Of a stretch of DNA of 64,000 bases, positions 1 to 12,100 are shown in pieces. Under the pieces are notes generated by a model. That model ran no database searches and was not told the origin of the DNA. It was given only the letters and a program-made list of their open reading frames with translations. The position numbers and the translations under genes are program-made. The stretch spans positions 43,418,793 to 43,482,792 of the forward strand of contig JAVGWX010000004.1 of the NCBI GenBank assembly GCA_036924085.1. Direction: 5' to 3'. The stretch's first letter is position 1; each line of letters opens with the position of its first letter. Source of the stretch: Ariolimax columbianus. Lineage: Eukaryota; Mollusca; Gastropoda; Stylommatophora; Arionidae.

Positions 1-30
1 TTGATGAGAAAAATTGCAACTTAAACTAAC

Positions 31-153
31 CAGAAATCCTGCAGGCAAGGACAACAGAGTCGCCATCACTAACACTTTGTCCTTGAAGCAACTCCACAAA
101 TCTGGGGGCTTCTGCAGTTACTCTTTTCTCGGTGACTGGGGCTGATTTCTTGA
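31..153 (-). CDS. unc-22: Twitchin exon 26: first half of the fourth post-kinase Ig
   Basis: This 123-nt exon reads KKSAPVTEKRVTAEAPRF, VELLQGQSVSDGDSVVLAC and RIS-G, i.e. linker and Ig strands A-C with the first Cys. The donor is GTTAGT (complement of 29-30) in phase 1, and the partner exon lies beyond the window. The gene therefore continues to the left. Confidence 0.92.
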
Positions 154-3100
154 CTGAGAATTGTATATATATATTGATCATTTTTATATCTGAATAAATT
201 TTAATTAACTGCAACAACAACAACAAATAACACATTTTCTTCCATACATTAATTTTTCAGTACAATATGAACTTTTCTTTTTAGTGTTCCACTAATACAG
301 TGGTTTTTATTTTATTATGTTTTGTGCTTGTTCTGCTCTTATGGTGGATTTGGGCAAGTTGTACTCGTTAGCTGTGTCAGAGAATAAACCAAGGTGCATT
401 TTATTGTCTATAATTCAGCACGCTTGCAGCACTTGTGCATTCAGTGTCTCTTTGCATTCTGTAAATGTTAAATTTAGTTCTTTTATGTCATTATGTGTCA
501 TGCCATGTCATATCTTATGACATTATATGATGTGATATGATATTATGTTATACTATATTACATTATTGTCTTACATAATGTATATGATAGTGTAAACATT
601 AGGTTATTACATACATATTTATGTTAAAAAGGGCTATGTTCTGCTTATCTGGTCAAATGAATTTTTTAGCAGGAGTCTGGATCCTAACCCGTCATATGAG
701 TAGTGCCAAACTGTATGCTCTTGCTTCATTACTTGCAATCAATCCTGTACTCTGAATAACCTTGGTATACATGCATAACTAAACTCCTTTCAAATCATGA
801 TAATTTGTTAGCGATTTGAAGATGTATGTTCATGTTTTCATAGGCTAATGAATATAATCAGCTATAGAGAAATAATCGAACAAATACAGAAGTTCACATA
901 TATAGAGCAAACCATACCAGAATTTGCCCACAATGAGATAGAAATTAAGACAAGGATTGCATTGACAAAAAAGACCTTCAGAGAAAAACAGAAACTGCTA
1001 ACCTCAAAGAATATCAGGATAGAACTGATAAAAACAATAATAATTACTCATGTATGCCAATTGCACTGTAAGGAGATGAAATATGGACTGAAAAAGTGTT
1101 TGGAATATGGTGCTACTGTAGAAGGGAATGAGCGAATTGGTCAGAAAGAATATCTAATGACAATGTCATCACTAAGGTTGGCACATAAATACAAATATTT
1201 AAAATTATACAAAAACAAAGAAGGAGTTGGCAGGGACACAATATGTACCATAACATGAAAGTCTACCACAGAAGCTACTAGAGATCAAAATTCTAGGAAA
1301 AAGAGGAAGTTGGTGACTAAAACTCATCTTTACATCTCTTTTTTTTTTTTTTTTTGCTTAAATGTTTGCCTCACTAGTTTCTACTGGCGGAGGCGCGCCA
1401 TTTTCCACCCCAGACCGTAGTCAATTGGGCGATATCAGGACGCATAAACCAGTGCTTGGATGCATGTGTGCATCTGTATGTACCTATGCTAGGTTTGTGC
1501 ACCCTCAGAAGCTAGCCCAACCAAAGTGCTATGGAAGGGCTTTACCACGAGGGCGCGTGTGAAAGTTGTGCAAGGGTGTGACTGTAGGACAGAGTCAAAT
1601 GAAACAGAGTGAGGTGAGAAGAGAGTGCACAGGATGATTTCCCCCTGATCTTTACATCTCAGGCATGCAGAGACATTAAAGTACTAACACACTCTGAAAT
1701 CAAGAGAGCTGCAGAATTTGTGCTGTGATATGCCACGTTTCAATCACATAGTAAGAATGTTTTTACATTGTCTTGAACAGTCTAATTGGTAGTGTAGTGT
1801 AATCAGGTTCAGGTGAAACATACTGATGAAGACCCCACCTCATGTCCCAAGGTTTGCCATATTGGCAACTTAGTTACCAAAATTTTAAAAATTGACAACT
1901 TTTCAAACTCTTTGCCATAATTTTTTAACATTTTAGCAACTGAAATTTTCTTTGGCAACTTTTAAAAACTGTATTTTTTTTGGTCAACATTTTAAAAGTT
2001 TAACATTATAGTGGTGAGCTTACTGAGGTGTCAACACATTGCACTACAGCCAGAAGAACCCCAGTCGATCTACTCAAGTACACCTCAAAATGTAAGAAAA
2101 GTAACTGTAACCCACAACCAAAGTAATGTTAAAAGTTAACTCAGCACAATAAGTTTTGAAAAAGAACAACAATGTGATCTTATTTTCAAGGATGACAAGA
2201 CATGTAAAGTTTAATACTGATCCCCATTCAGTACAAAAATCATAATCTGAGATTTCTAACTACTTTACCTATAACTGTAACATTCGTTTTAGTGGATGCA
2301 ACTCCAGCAGTGTTGGTTGCCTTACAAACATAGTCTCCCTCATCTTCAATGACAGATTCTGAAATTTCTAGTTTTGCAACACCATCACGGAAGCTCAGCT
2401 GAATCACATCATCTGTACTTAAAAGCTGAGAGAAGAAATAGAAATCATCTTATCAGAGCTCAGCTTTTGGAAGTAAGGCAAGTCTGATATTCTTTATGTT
2501 CAAAATAGTATTGAAAAGTATATTTTTGTAATATATTAATTTAATATTAATCATTCCATAACCTAGTCCAATAGTAATATAAATGGCAAATGTGCTTCAA
2601 TCATACTAATTAATTCTCAATTGTTCATCCTTATTTCTGTCATTTGTGGAGGTGATTTGATTGGCTAATTGAATCGGGTAATGTCATCTAAAGTGGGTTA
2701 AAGTGATGATTTGCATGAGGGAATGCAATACAATGCCCTGCATGCAATAATTATGAATTGAAATACTGCTGGAGAAAATAGACGGTTTGGAATTTAAAGG
2801 AAGCGTATATTGAAGAAAAAAGAGGGTGAAGAGGAAGGGGGCAGTGGAGAGTGGGGGTAGAAAGAGATGGGTTGTAATCTAATTAATGTTCAACTCGACG
2901 CTTTGACATGAGACACTACAACATGGGGCACCGCATGGGATAATTATCAAAGTTGTGAACATAGTTCTGAATCTGAAACAAGCATGGAGTAGTTGAGATA
3001 GGAGTGAAGAGGCTAGCAGTTTGAGGGGAGGGGGAAGGTGGAAGAGGGGGGAGGAGGAGGAGGAAAGATGGGCTGGGGTGGTGAACAGGTTGAAAGAATG

Positions 3101-6100
3101 GCTGGTTTGGAAGGAGGGGGAGGAGGAGGAGGAAAGATGGGCTGGGGTGGTGAACAGGTTGAAAGAATGGCTGGTTTGGAAGAAGGGGGAGGAGGAGGAG
3201 GAAAGATGGGCTGGGGTGGTGAACAGGTTGAAAGAATGGCTGGTTTGGAAGAAGGGGGGAAGATTGAAGAGTGCAATGGTGATGTTGGGCGAGGAAGGGG
3301 TGGGTGTTGGGTGGGCGAAGAAGCGCTGCACATTTACTTTTGGTTTTGCTTTGTTTTTCATTTTCCGTTATCTTTGCTATATGTCTGTTATTGCTATATG
3401 TCTTTTCAAGCTTTGTGTTGATGCTTCCTTTTCCTCCAGAACTTCTCCAAAAGTCTTGATCAATATATTTGTTATATGTTACCAGTGCATTTCTGCATTC
3501 TCTATTTCTTATAGTTGATGTAACACATGCCATCTATTTGATATTATTTGCCTGTCTCTCCAGATAGTGAAATAAAGGTTCACCACTTCATTTGGTTTAC
3601 CATAACCAGCTTTCAAGACTATACCAAGTTTTTCAAAGTACAATCGGCTACAAGAACAAAAGGGCACAGCTACAAATTGTTTAAAGACAAGTCTAGATTA
3701 GATATTAGAAAATATTTTTTTAGTCAGAGAGTGGCGAATTCTTGGAATGCATTACAGCAGGATGTAGTGAAAGCACAGTCAGTTAATGCATTCACAAATA
3801 GATTGGATGCTCACAGTATTTTCGGTATCCATGGAGTGAAATAAACTGGTTGTATACAGAATCTGTAGACCCTTCTAAACCAGTTTAATGAAGTTAAGTA
3901 ATCCTGAATTCATATTTTTGCAGTATGGTTTCAGTAGCAGTGGTTTTTACATGATGAAGTTGCTAGCCCTATGCACAACATTTTCTAGTCGTCTATCATA
4001 ACCTAGGAAGGAAACAATGAGCCGATTTTGGTCAGCCCGGGGAACCCTTGGTTATCAAGGTGAGTCCATTGAGAGACAATCAGCCTCGTGAACGGATGGT
4101 AGAGATGATCGTTGTCTGTGTGCAAACGAATCTTACAGTCCAGGCTTTAACTGCTTGAATCCACTGTTTCATGATGATGCATTTGCTACAACCACCATGA
4201 TCTGCACTTTGTAAGTGATGCCCCAAACACTAAAATTTTTGACTTTTAATTTGCAATGGAGATGTTGTTTGTTTGCTGTGCAAACAAATCTCCTAAATTC
4301 ACATTTCATGTTCATCAGACAGCCTACTTTGTTTTAATTATCACTGGAGAGACTCATCTGCAGTCCTATGCTACAAAGGGGGGCCAGAAGAAAATAAATC
4401 AAAGTAACATAACAGGTTGAAAGCTTAATCATGATGCTAGTGACTTTCAAGACTTCCTAGCAGTGTATTTTTTCTTGATTTAAAAAAAAGGTGAGTGTAC
4501 TGAATGTTTTTTACAGATTGACACAAATAATTAAATATAATAATTACATTTTTAAAACATAAATTACATTTTTTTTTAAAATGGGGATACAGCATATCCC
4601 TGCATATCCTCAGACAAATTTGGATCGCCTAAAATTATCCTTATTGTTTTCTTAGTAATTCTCAACATCTCTCACTTTGAGGCACACATGGGTGAAGGAG
4701 ATTCCTCAGCAAAATCTCAATTTGTATTGTAATACCAGAACATAATTATATTCATCATCATCATCATTCACCTTTTCTGCTTCAATGTGAAGCATAGGCA
4801 TCAACTGCAGCTTGTTTCCTTACAGGAAGTCTGTATTTAATTAAGCATTTGCAGTGACTGATTACAAAAGTAAAGTTTTTGCTTGATGAAATTGCTAGCA
4901 TCATGCACAATTATCTTTAGAGTAAAAGTAAAAATCTTGTCACGCCATGCGGTGCATGGGAAATATGGTGTTAGGCCCATATATTTTGTAACCAGCAGCA
5001 CATAGTGGATGATGTGGTCAGCATCATGCTGACTGCCTTCACTTCCCAGATTTTTCTGGTACCCAATTTCTGAGGCTGGGTCGATCACAGGGTCGATTTA
5101 TCATCATCAAAAAAATCCCGCACCAATTGGGAAGCCAGTGCACTAATCACTGCGCTACCGTGGCCCCCAACCATCTTTAGTTGCCTTTAATGTTTTAAAA
5201 ATTACAGTGGTTCTGTTCTTTGCTCCCCAGGTATCACCACTGAGATGTTAATAACATTATTAAGTGCTCTACTATAATGGGGTATTAAAATCTCTCCAAA
5301 AGCCATGACCCACTAAAGTGCCCCAATAAACTAGTTGGGAGTCCATGTCCTGACATTTACTACCACTTTTACATCCCACAGCCTGTACCTGTCCATTCTG
5401 AAACCATTCAACGTTGGGTTCAGGAGTCCCAGAGACTGTGCATGACAAGGTGATTGAACCTCCCTCGTTGACTGTGACTGGCGACAGATTCTTGGTGAAC
5501 TTTGGGGCTTCCTTTTCCGGTTCTGCATGTCCTACAAAGTTTAAAGACAAACACTGGTCAAGTATTTACAATTGTTCTGATAGTTTTGTTCCCCTCCCTG
5601 TCTAACTATGATTGATTGATTCACCTATCAGCTCCAAGTGAGGCACAAGGCTACCACTACAGCCGACTCTTTTACAGGAAATCTATATCCAAGCATTTGC
5701 ACTGATGGTTTCTCTATCAAGTTTTAAATGATAAGAGACTGCTAGTTCCATTCACAACTTTCTTTAGTCACCTTCTTAGAGGGAGGTTTGAATAGTTCTG
5801 CACTTTTTAATCCAGGTACCACTTTGGAGTCCTCTAACTATCACTTCACTTCACTTAGTCACTCCTCTTCTACACATTTTTTGATCACATGATTGACCGG
5901 TGGTGTCTTTGCGTGATGAAGAGGCCATTTCTTTTTGGCCACAAAGGCCACTATTGGATAGGAATTTCATTACCTTCAGAATTTATGTTTCAACAATGGC
6001 TAACAACCCGCACTTTTAGATTTTCAACTGTCAATAGTTCTTTTACATGTATAGCATGTACATGAGACCTCAGAGTTACTGTCCATCTCTGGAGATGGAC

Positions 6101-9100
6101 CTAGTAAAACTAGGCAGCTTTATCTAATCTCCCTTGAAACAATGGGGGGCTTAAAACTTGCACAATTCAAACTACTCAAAGTCTCACACTTTTTGTTTCT
6201 TGAAAGACGACAGTGTTACCTCTCAGAATTAGTGACCTTTCCCCCCAACAACGCGAAGATCTCGTGCACACTCTGTGCATGTAAAAGATGCCATAGCAAT
6301 TAAAAATCAAAATAAGCAAAGTGTTAGCTGCTGGTCGGGCAAACATTTTGAAAGATAATGACATTTCTACCCAATACACCACCTACTTTGCCCCAGGCTT
6401 AGTAAGCCACAGAAAGTGAAATCACAAAAACAATGTATTATGAATGGCTCCAGCTATCTGGTAGCAGACATAACCTGTCTGTTTGAACATTAGGATTCCA
6501 AGTATAAAATAAAATATAGGAAGAAAATCACAAATAGAAGACAAAGAATGAGTGAAAGAAATCTTTAATATTGTTTTAGCCATTTCAATATCTCTATCAA
6601 AACTGGTCTGTTACAATGGCCTATGTACCAAGAGAAGTGATTGGCTTTGATTGATTGATTGATTGACCATAACTTAGCAAAGGAAGTCACCATCAGAGAT
6701 TCTCAGGAATGTATTTACTTATATCTGAAAGGAGTTGACTCCAAATACTCTAACATTCCAAATGAATACATTACAATGATCTGCTGGTCACTTTAAGACG
6801 AAACTACATGACTGGAAGCAGAAACTGGTTATCTACAGACTCAGCAGTCTTTTAAGGCAGTATAAAAACGGAAACCTGGGGGAGGCACCTACCTCCTACC
6901 AGGCGCGTCAGCAGGGTTGCGGATTGCTGAAAGGCCTCCTAATTTGGAGGTTAGCTGCGAATAAATAAGCAGCAGTAGACAAAAACGGGTCGGCAGGCAT
7001 GGAGGCTGTAAGGAGGCAGCCCCTCCACCATGCAAAGACACAACAGGCTAATCATCTGTTTGTCTTAAAAAACGATTACAAGTCAAAACATAGAGAAAAC
7101 CGGACTGACCTCAACGGCGACGAACAGGCAAGAAATAAGGACTACGATTTACGGAACATGGAATGTACGAAGTATAAACGGAAAGAACAAGAACTAATAG
7201 AGGAGATGAAGAGAGCAAAATTGACAGTCCTGGCACTTACAGAAACAAAGAAAAAGGGACAGGGCGTTCTGGGCCATGATGGCAACATGCTATACTACAG
7301 CGGAGTTCCCATGAGTGAACGAGCCAGGGCAGGGGTTGGTTGTATAGTGAATGGTAACAGTAAAGCAAACATTAAAGGATGAAGTTCATTTCAGAACGAC
7401 TGATGGTTCTAAGTCTACAAGAGAAGGATAGTCAAATGGATATCGTCACTGTGTATGCACCAAACGAAGATGAGTGCACTGACATAAAAGATGAATTTTA
7501 TGAGCTCCTTCAAAGGACCATTGACTATTGCCATAATGAAATACTTCTCCTTGGAGACTTCAACGCAAGAGTTGGAAACGACTATTCTAGATGGGATGGA
7601 GTGATCGGTAGGTATGGAGAAGATGTCTTAAATGACAATGGAAAACGACTGCTGAGATTCTGCAGAGAACAAAACCTTGTTCTTACAAATACAAGGTTAC
7701 CACACAAGCGTATCCATGCCTACACAAGATGTGAGCCGGCAAGAAATGAAAGATCCATAATTGACTATGCAATAGTGAGGAAAACTGATTTCAAGTATGT
7801 AAAGGATGCTAGAGTGTTCAGAGGACCAGAGATAGGAAGCAACCACTACCTAGTTAAAATAAAGAGAGAAATTTAAAAACACTATCCAGCTAGGCAACAC
7901 CCATCAGCAAGCATGAAACATAATACACGAGGAGAAAATAAAATTAAGGCTTACAAACTACGAGAACCAGATGTTAAGAGAAGATACCAAGGGCTCATAA
8001 CAACAGCAATAGAAAGGATAGAGGAATCTGAAGAAGATACGGAAATGCTTTGGGTAAAATTCAAAGAGATCCTCAAAGAGGCTGCAGCAGAGGCATGCAA
8101 AGAACCAAAGAAGGGTGGAAGAGAAAGAGTACACCATGGTGGACAGAAGAAGTGAAAACAATAATACGAGAAAAGAAAAAGGCATGGAAGCAATACCTAG
8201 GGGCTAGGAATACAGAAGAACAAACAAAGAAATATAAATAATATGTAAATTTTAGAACAGAAGCAAAGAAGACTGTGCTCAAGGCCAAACAGAAATCCTG
8301 GGAAGAATTTGGAGAGAAACTGGAAAATAATGCTAGAGAAAACCAGAAACTGTTCTACAGGACCTTAAGGAACATGAGGAAGGAAAATGATTGCCCCCTG
8401 AAATTTGTTAAAGATAAACAAGGTGCGCTGTTGACTGCCCCAGAAGAGGTAATGAACAGATGGAAAGAATATTTCTCAGATCTTCTTGGAGTGGAGGAAA
8501 ACCAAGCTCTGGAAGTAACAGTCCCAATTCAAGAAAAAAATTAAAAATTAAGATTGGTAAAGCAGCAGGACATGATGGTATAACACCAGAAATGGTTAAA
8601 TACATAGGAGCGGCAGGAGAGATGCTATTCATGAAGATTCTCAAGGCAGCTTGGTGCCACAAGAAGATACCAAGAGACTGGGAGGTTGCAATAATAATAC
8701 CAATATTTAAAAAGGGCGACAATCGACAATGTGAAAATCACAGAGGTATTTCCCTTCTCAGTGTCCCCGGGAAACTCTACTCTAGGATTCTAGAACGGTG
8801 ATTAAGAGGTCTAGTAGAGCCAAATATGGATGAAACTCAAAGTGGGTTTAGGGCAAACAGAAGTACTCAAGACCTTATCTTTACACTCAGACAGCTAAGT
8901 GAAAAGGCTCTTGAATATGATAAAGAGATGCATCTCTGCTTTTTGGATTTGGAGAAAGCATTTCTTCTTTTTCTTCATTCGCAGTCAGACAGTAACCATT
9001 ATTTTTTCGAAAAAAGCAGCGGTCATCCTGAGGCTGTCGACACTGCCATAGAGCGTGTCTAGTGTTGCCACTGGTGATGGCCACATCTGCTCTCTCTGAT

Positions 9101-12100
9101 CCTCGTATGTCGGGCAGTTTTGCAGCAAATGCTCAGCGGTCATTTTCCCGGTACCACACGGGCATTCGTCGGTGCCACCTATCTTCAATTTGTTGAATAG
9201 GTGGTACCTCAGTCTATTGTGGCCAGTGCGAAGTCTGAAGACCACGGCCTGATCTCTTCTGTTCAACTGGTAATAGGCATCATTTTTGGTGTAGCCAGTA
9301 TGTTCGGTTTCCCATTTGGTCATGTATCTAGCTCTAATAAGCCGTTTTGACTCTTCGTATGTCATACTAGTATCTGGTTGTGGTAGTTTTGCACCTTCTT
9401 TTGCCAGTCTGTCTGCCTCCTCAATGCCTTGGATGTTGCAGTGAGTTGGAACCCACTGCACCACTACCCTTTTTGGTGCGGACTGCTGGCATAGTTGACA
9501 GAGTACTGCTCTTAAATCATTAAGTTCAGTATTTTTCTGGCTTTTTAGTGCTGTGACTACGGCCAGAGCATCTGTAAGCAGGACTATGTGGCTTTCATTC
9601 CTTTTACCTGTCACCATTTCTTCCACTGCCGCCCTCAGTGCCTCTGCCTCCGCTCTGAAATTGCTTGTGTATTTTCTAGTAGCGAATGACAGTGTTATTT
9701 TTCTGCCACTTGATAGGTTCAGAAATGCTCCTGCCCCTCCGTTCTGTGTTGTATTTGTTACGGAACCGTCGGTATATGCATGGGTCCAGTCTATGCTTGG
9801 ATAGTTTTCCGTTATGTAACTCAGGGTAGTATCTCTTCTTTCTTTTTCAGACTGGCAGTTTTTGTTTCCAATACCTGGTATATTTTCTACCACCTCTAGA
9901 AATATATGCTGCCTCCAGGTAGGTTTTCGTACAGTAGGGATGGGCTTAGGTGTTAGTGCGTTCATGGGGTTTTCGTGCATCTTTGCTTTGGCTATTTCTG
10001 CAAAGTTTCTTCGCTTTAGTTTCCCATTTCCGAAATGGAGAAAGCATTTGATAAAGTTCCTTGGGACAAACTCTGGGAGTGCCTGACAAGGAAGAACATC
10101 CCAGGACCCCTGATCTCTGCCATACAGAGTTTCTATAAAACATGCAGAAATTATGTGCGGACATCAAATCAAAAGTCAGGGGCGTTCAAGACCACTAGTG
10201 GAGTAAGACAGGGGGACATTCTATCACCGTACCTTTTCATACTCCTTATGGATGAAGTCATCAAAGCCTGCAAGGAACGGACAAAAAAGTATGAAGTAGG
10301 TTACTGGAAGATGAGACCAAGTTACATATCGGAACTAGCATTTGCAGACGATGTGGCCCTGATCACGAAAACTGAAGCACATCTCCAGATCAACTTGCAG
10401 GTCTGGGAAGAAGAGTTGAAGAAGAGAGGAATGCACATCAGCAACTCCAAAACAAAAACCATGGTGATCGCCAGAAATGAAAAGAGACATCAGATAACCT
10501 TGGGAACACGAGCACTAGAGCAGATCAGCAACTTTAAATATCTAGGAGTGGTAATAGACAGCAGGGGAGGAATCAAAGAGGATTTAACTGCACGAAGGGC
10601 AGCAGCAGGTAGACTGTTCCATGCAATAAACAGAGGTTTCCTCAGTAGAAGAGAAATAAGCAGGAAAACAAAGATGTATACTGCTCGACATATGTGCCTG
10701 TCCTGACATTTGGATGTGAGTCATGAGCAATGACTACAGCCCAAGAAAGGCAATTACAAACTTCAGAAATGAGGTACCTAAGAAAGGCGGTTCAGGTGAC
10801 GAAAAGGGACAAGATCCGTAACCAGACAATACGTAGCAATCTTGAAGTTCAACCCCTGCAGACACGAGTGGAGCAGTCCCAACTACAGTGGTTTGGCCAT
10901 GTCTGTAGAATGGAAGAAGATCGGATACCAAAGCAGTCATGGGAGATCAAAAGTCAAGGACGCAGACCCCGAGGACATCCCAAAGTACGTTAGGAAGACA
11001 ACATACGACAGTCCCTAAGTGATAGAGGGCTGGATTAGAAAGAGGCCAGGAAAAAGACGGCGGATAGAGCAGTGTGGCGTTCTCTTTGGCAAACCTCTAC
11101 ACCTCACGGTAGAAGAGGAGCGACTAAGTAAGTAAGTAAGTATAAAAACGAAAAGGAAAGTTAAGTTGAAAAGAAGGCAGGCAAGGCTCACTCAGGAAAA
11201 AAAAGTCCTGGAAAGACTGGTAGAAAAGACAAAGGCCAAGGGGAATAAAAGCAGACAAAGATATAGGAAAATAATATGGAATTGCATCACAAATTGTAAT
11301 GAAAAACAGAAAGCATCTGAAGTGCTGAAATTCATAAAGAACAGATAATTGGGAAAGGAGTGCTATTTGATATGACATTTCCGATGACAATTACTTCCCA
11401 GACTGTGAACGATGTGTTAGACAATCAATCAATCAATCAAAACCTGCTATGCTCAATGTGGAGCACATGTCTTCAACAGACAGATGCCAAGTCTTCCTGT
11501 CTAGGGCCAATAGCTCCAATTCAACCCATGTCATTCGTAAACCTTTACATGTTTTAGTTTTTCTCTTCTTCATGTGTTTCTTGGTCATCTTCTGCACCTT
11601 TCACCAATGGGATTCCAAAACAGAGACAGTTTGGTAAAAATTTGTCAGATAGTAAGTCCTATAAACAGGCAAGTCAAGTAAAAATCCATGCATATGAAAT
11701 ATAATTTATCTTATTAGCAATGGCAAATAATTATTAAGGACTCAGTTACCTTAACATGATAATAAAGCAAGCACAGAAAAAATAAAGAAGCAAAAACGGG
11801 TTGGACACATGAAGACATACCTTTATCTTGTTTACTACTACTACTAGAGCTACTAACAGTGGTGCTGCTGTAGGCTGCAAATATAATAACACGTATCATG
11901 CATAATAATAGACTAGCCATTTCATTTGAGAAAATTGTTAGTACACAACAGCTGGAACAGAAAGCATTCATTTAAAACAGTCAACATTTTCACAGTTTCA
12001 GGAAAGACATGAATTCTAAAGATGACTAGTTCATTGGAATATAAAAGCATCCATTTCTAACAGGCATTTAAACAAAATGGTAGGAAAATCTTAAAACATT

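Noticed and set aside
31..153. Final exon or stop codon of the gene here
   Set aside because: The exon ends in a donor site halfway through an Ig domain. The protein must continue beyond the window.
848..1258. 136-codon ORF as a host gene
   Set aside because: Its core EIEIKTRIALTKKTF...NIRIEL is a LINE polymerase C-terminal signature; degraded and out of frame further on.
2879..3533. Proline/serine-rich ORFs of 106-205 codons on both strands
   Set aside because: They are translations of a 69-bp minisatellite, whose period is a multiple of three and so keeps every frame open.
6858..6872. TATAAAA as a promoter TATA box
   Set aside because: The same 12 bp recur at 11139-11150 as the LINE target duplication and derive from an older LINE 3' UTR.
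8985..9980. 331-codon RNase H protein as a domesticated host gene
   Set aside because: It has a perfect target duplication, a GAA tail and a sister copy at 60231. It is a recent LINE insertion.
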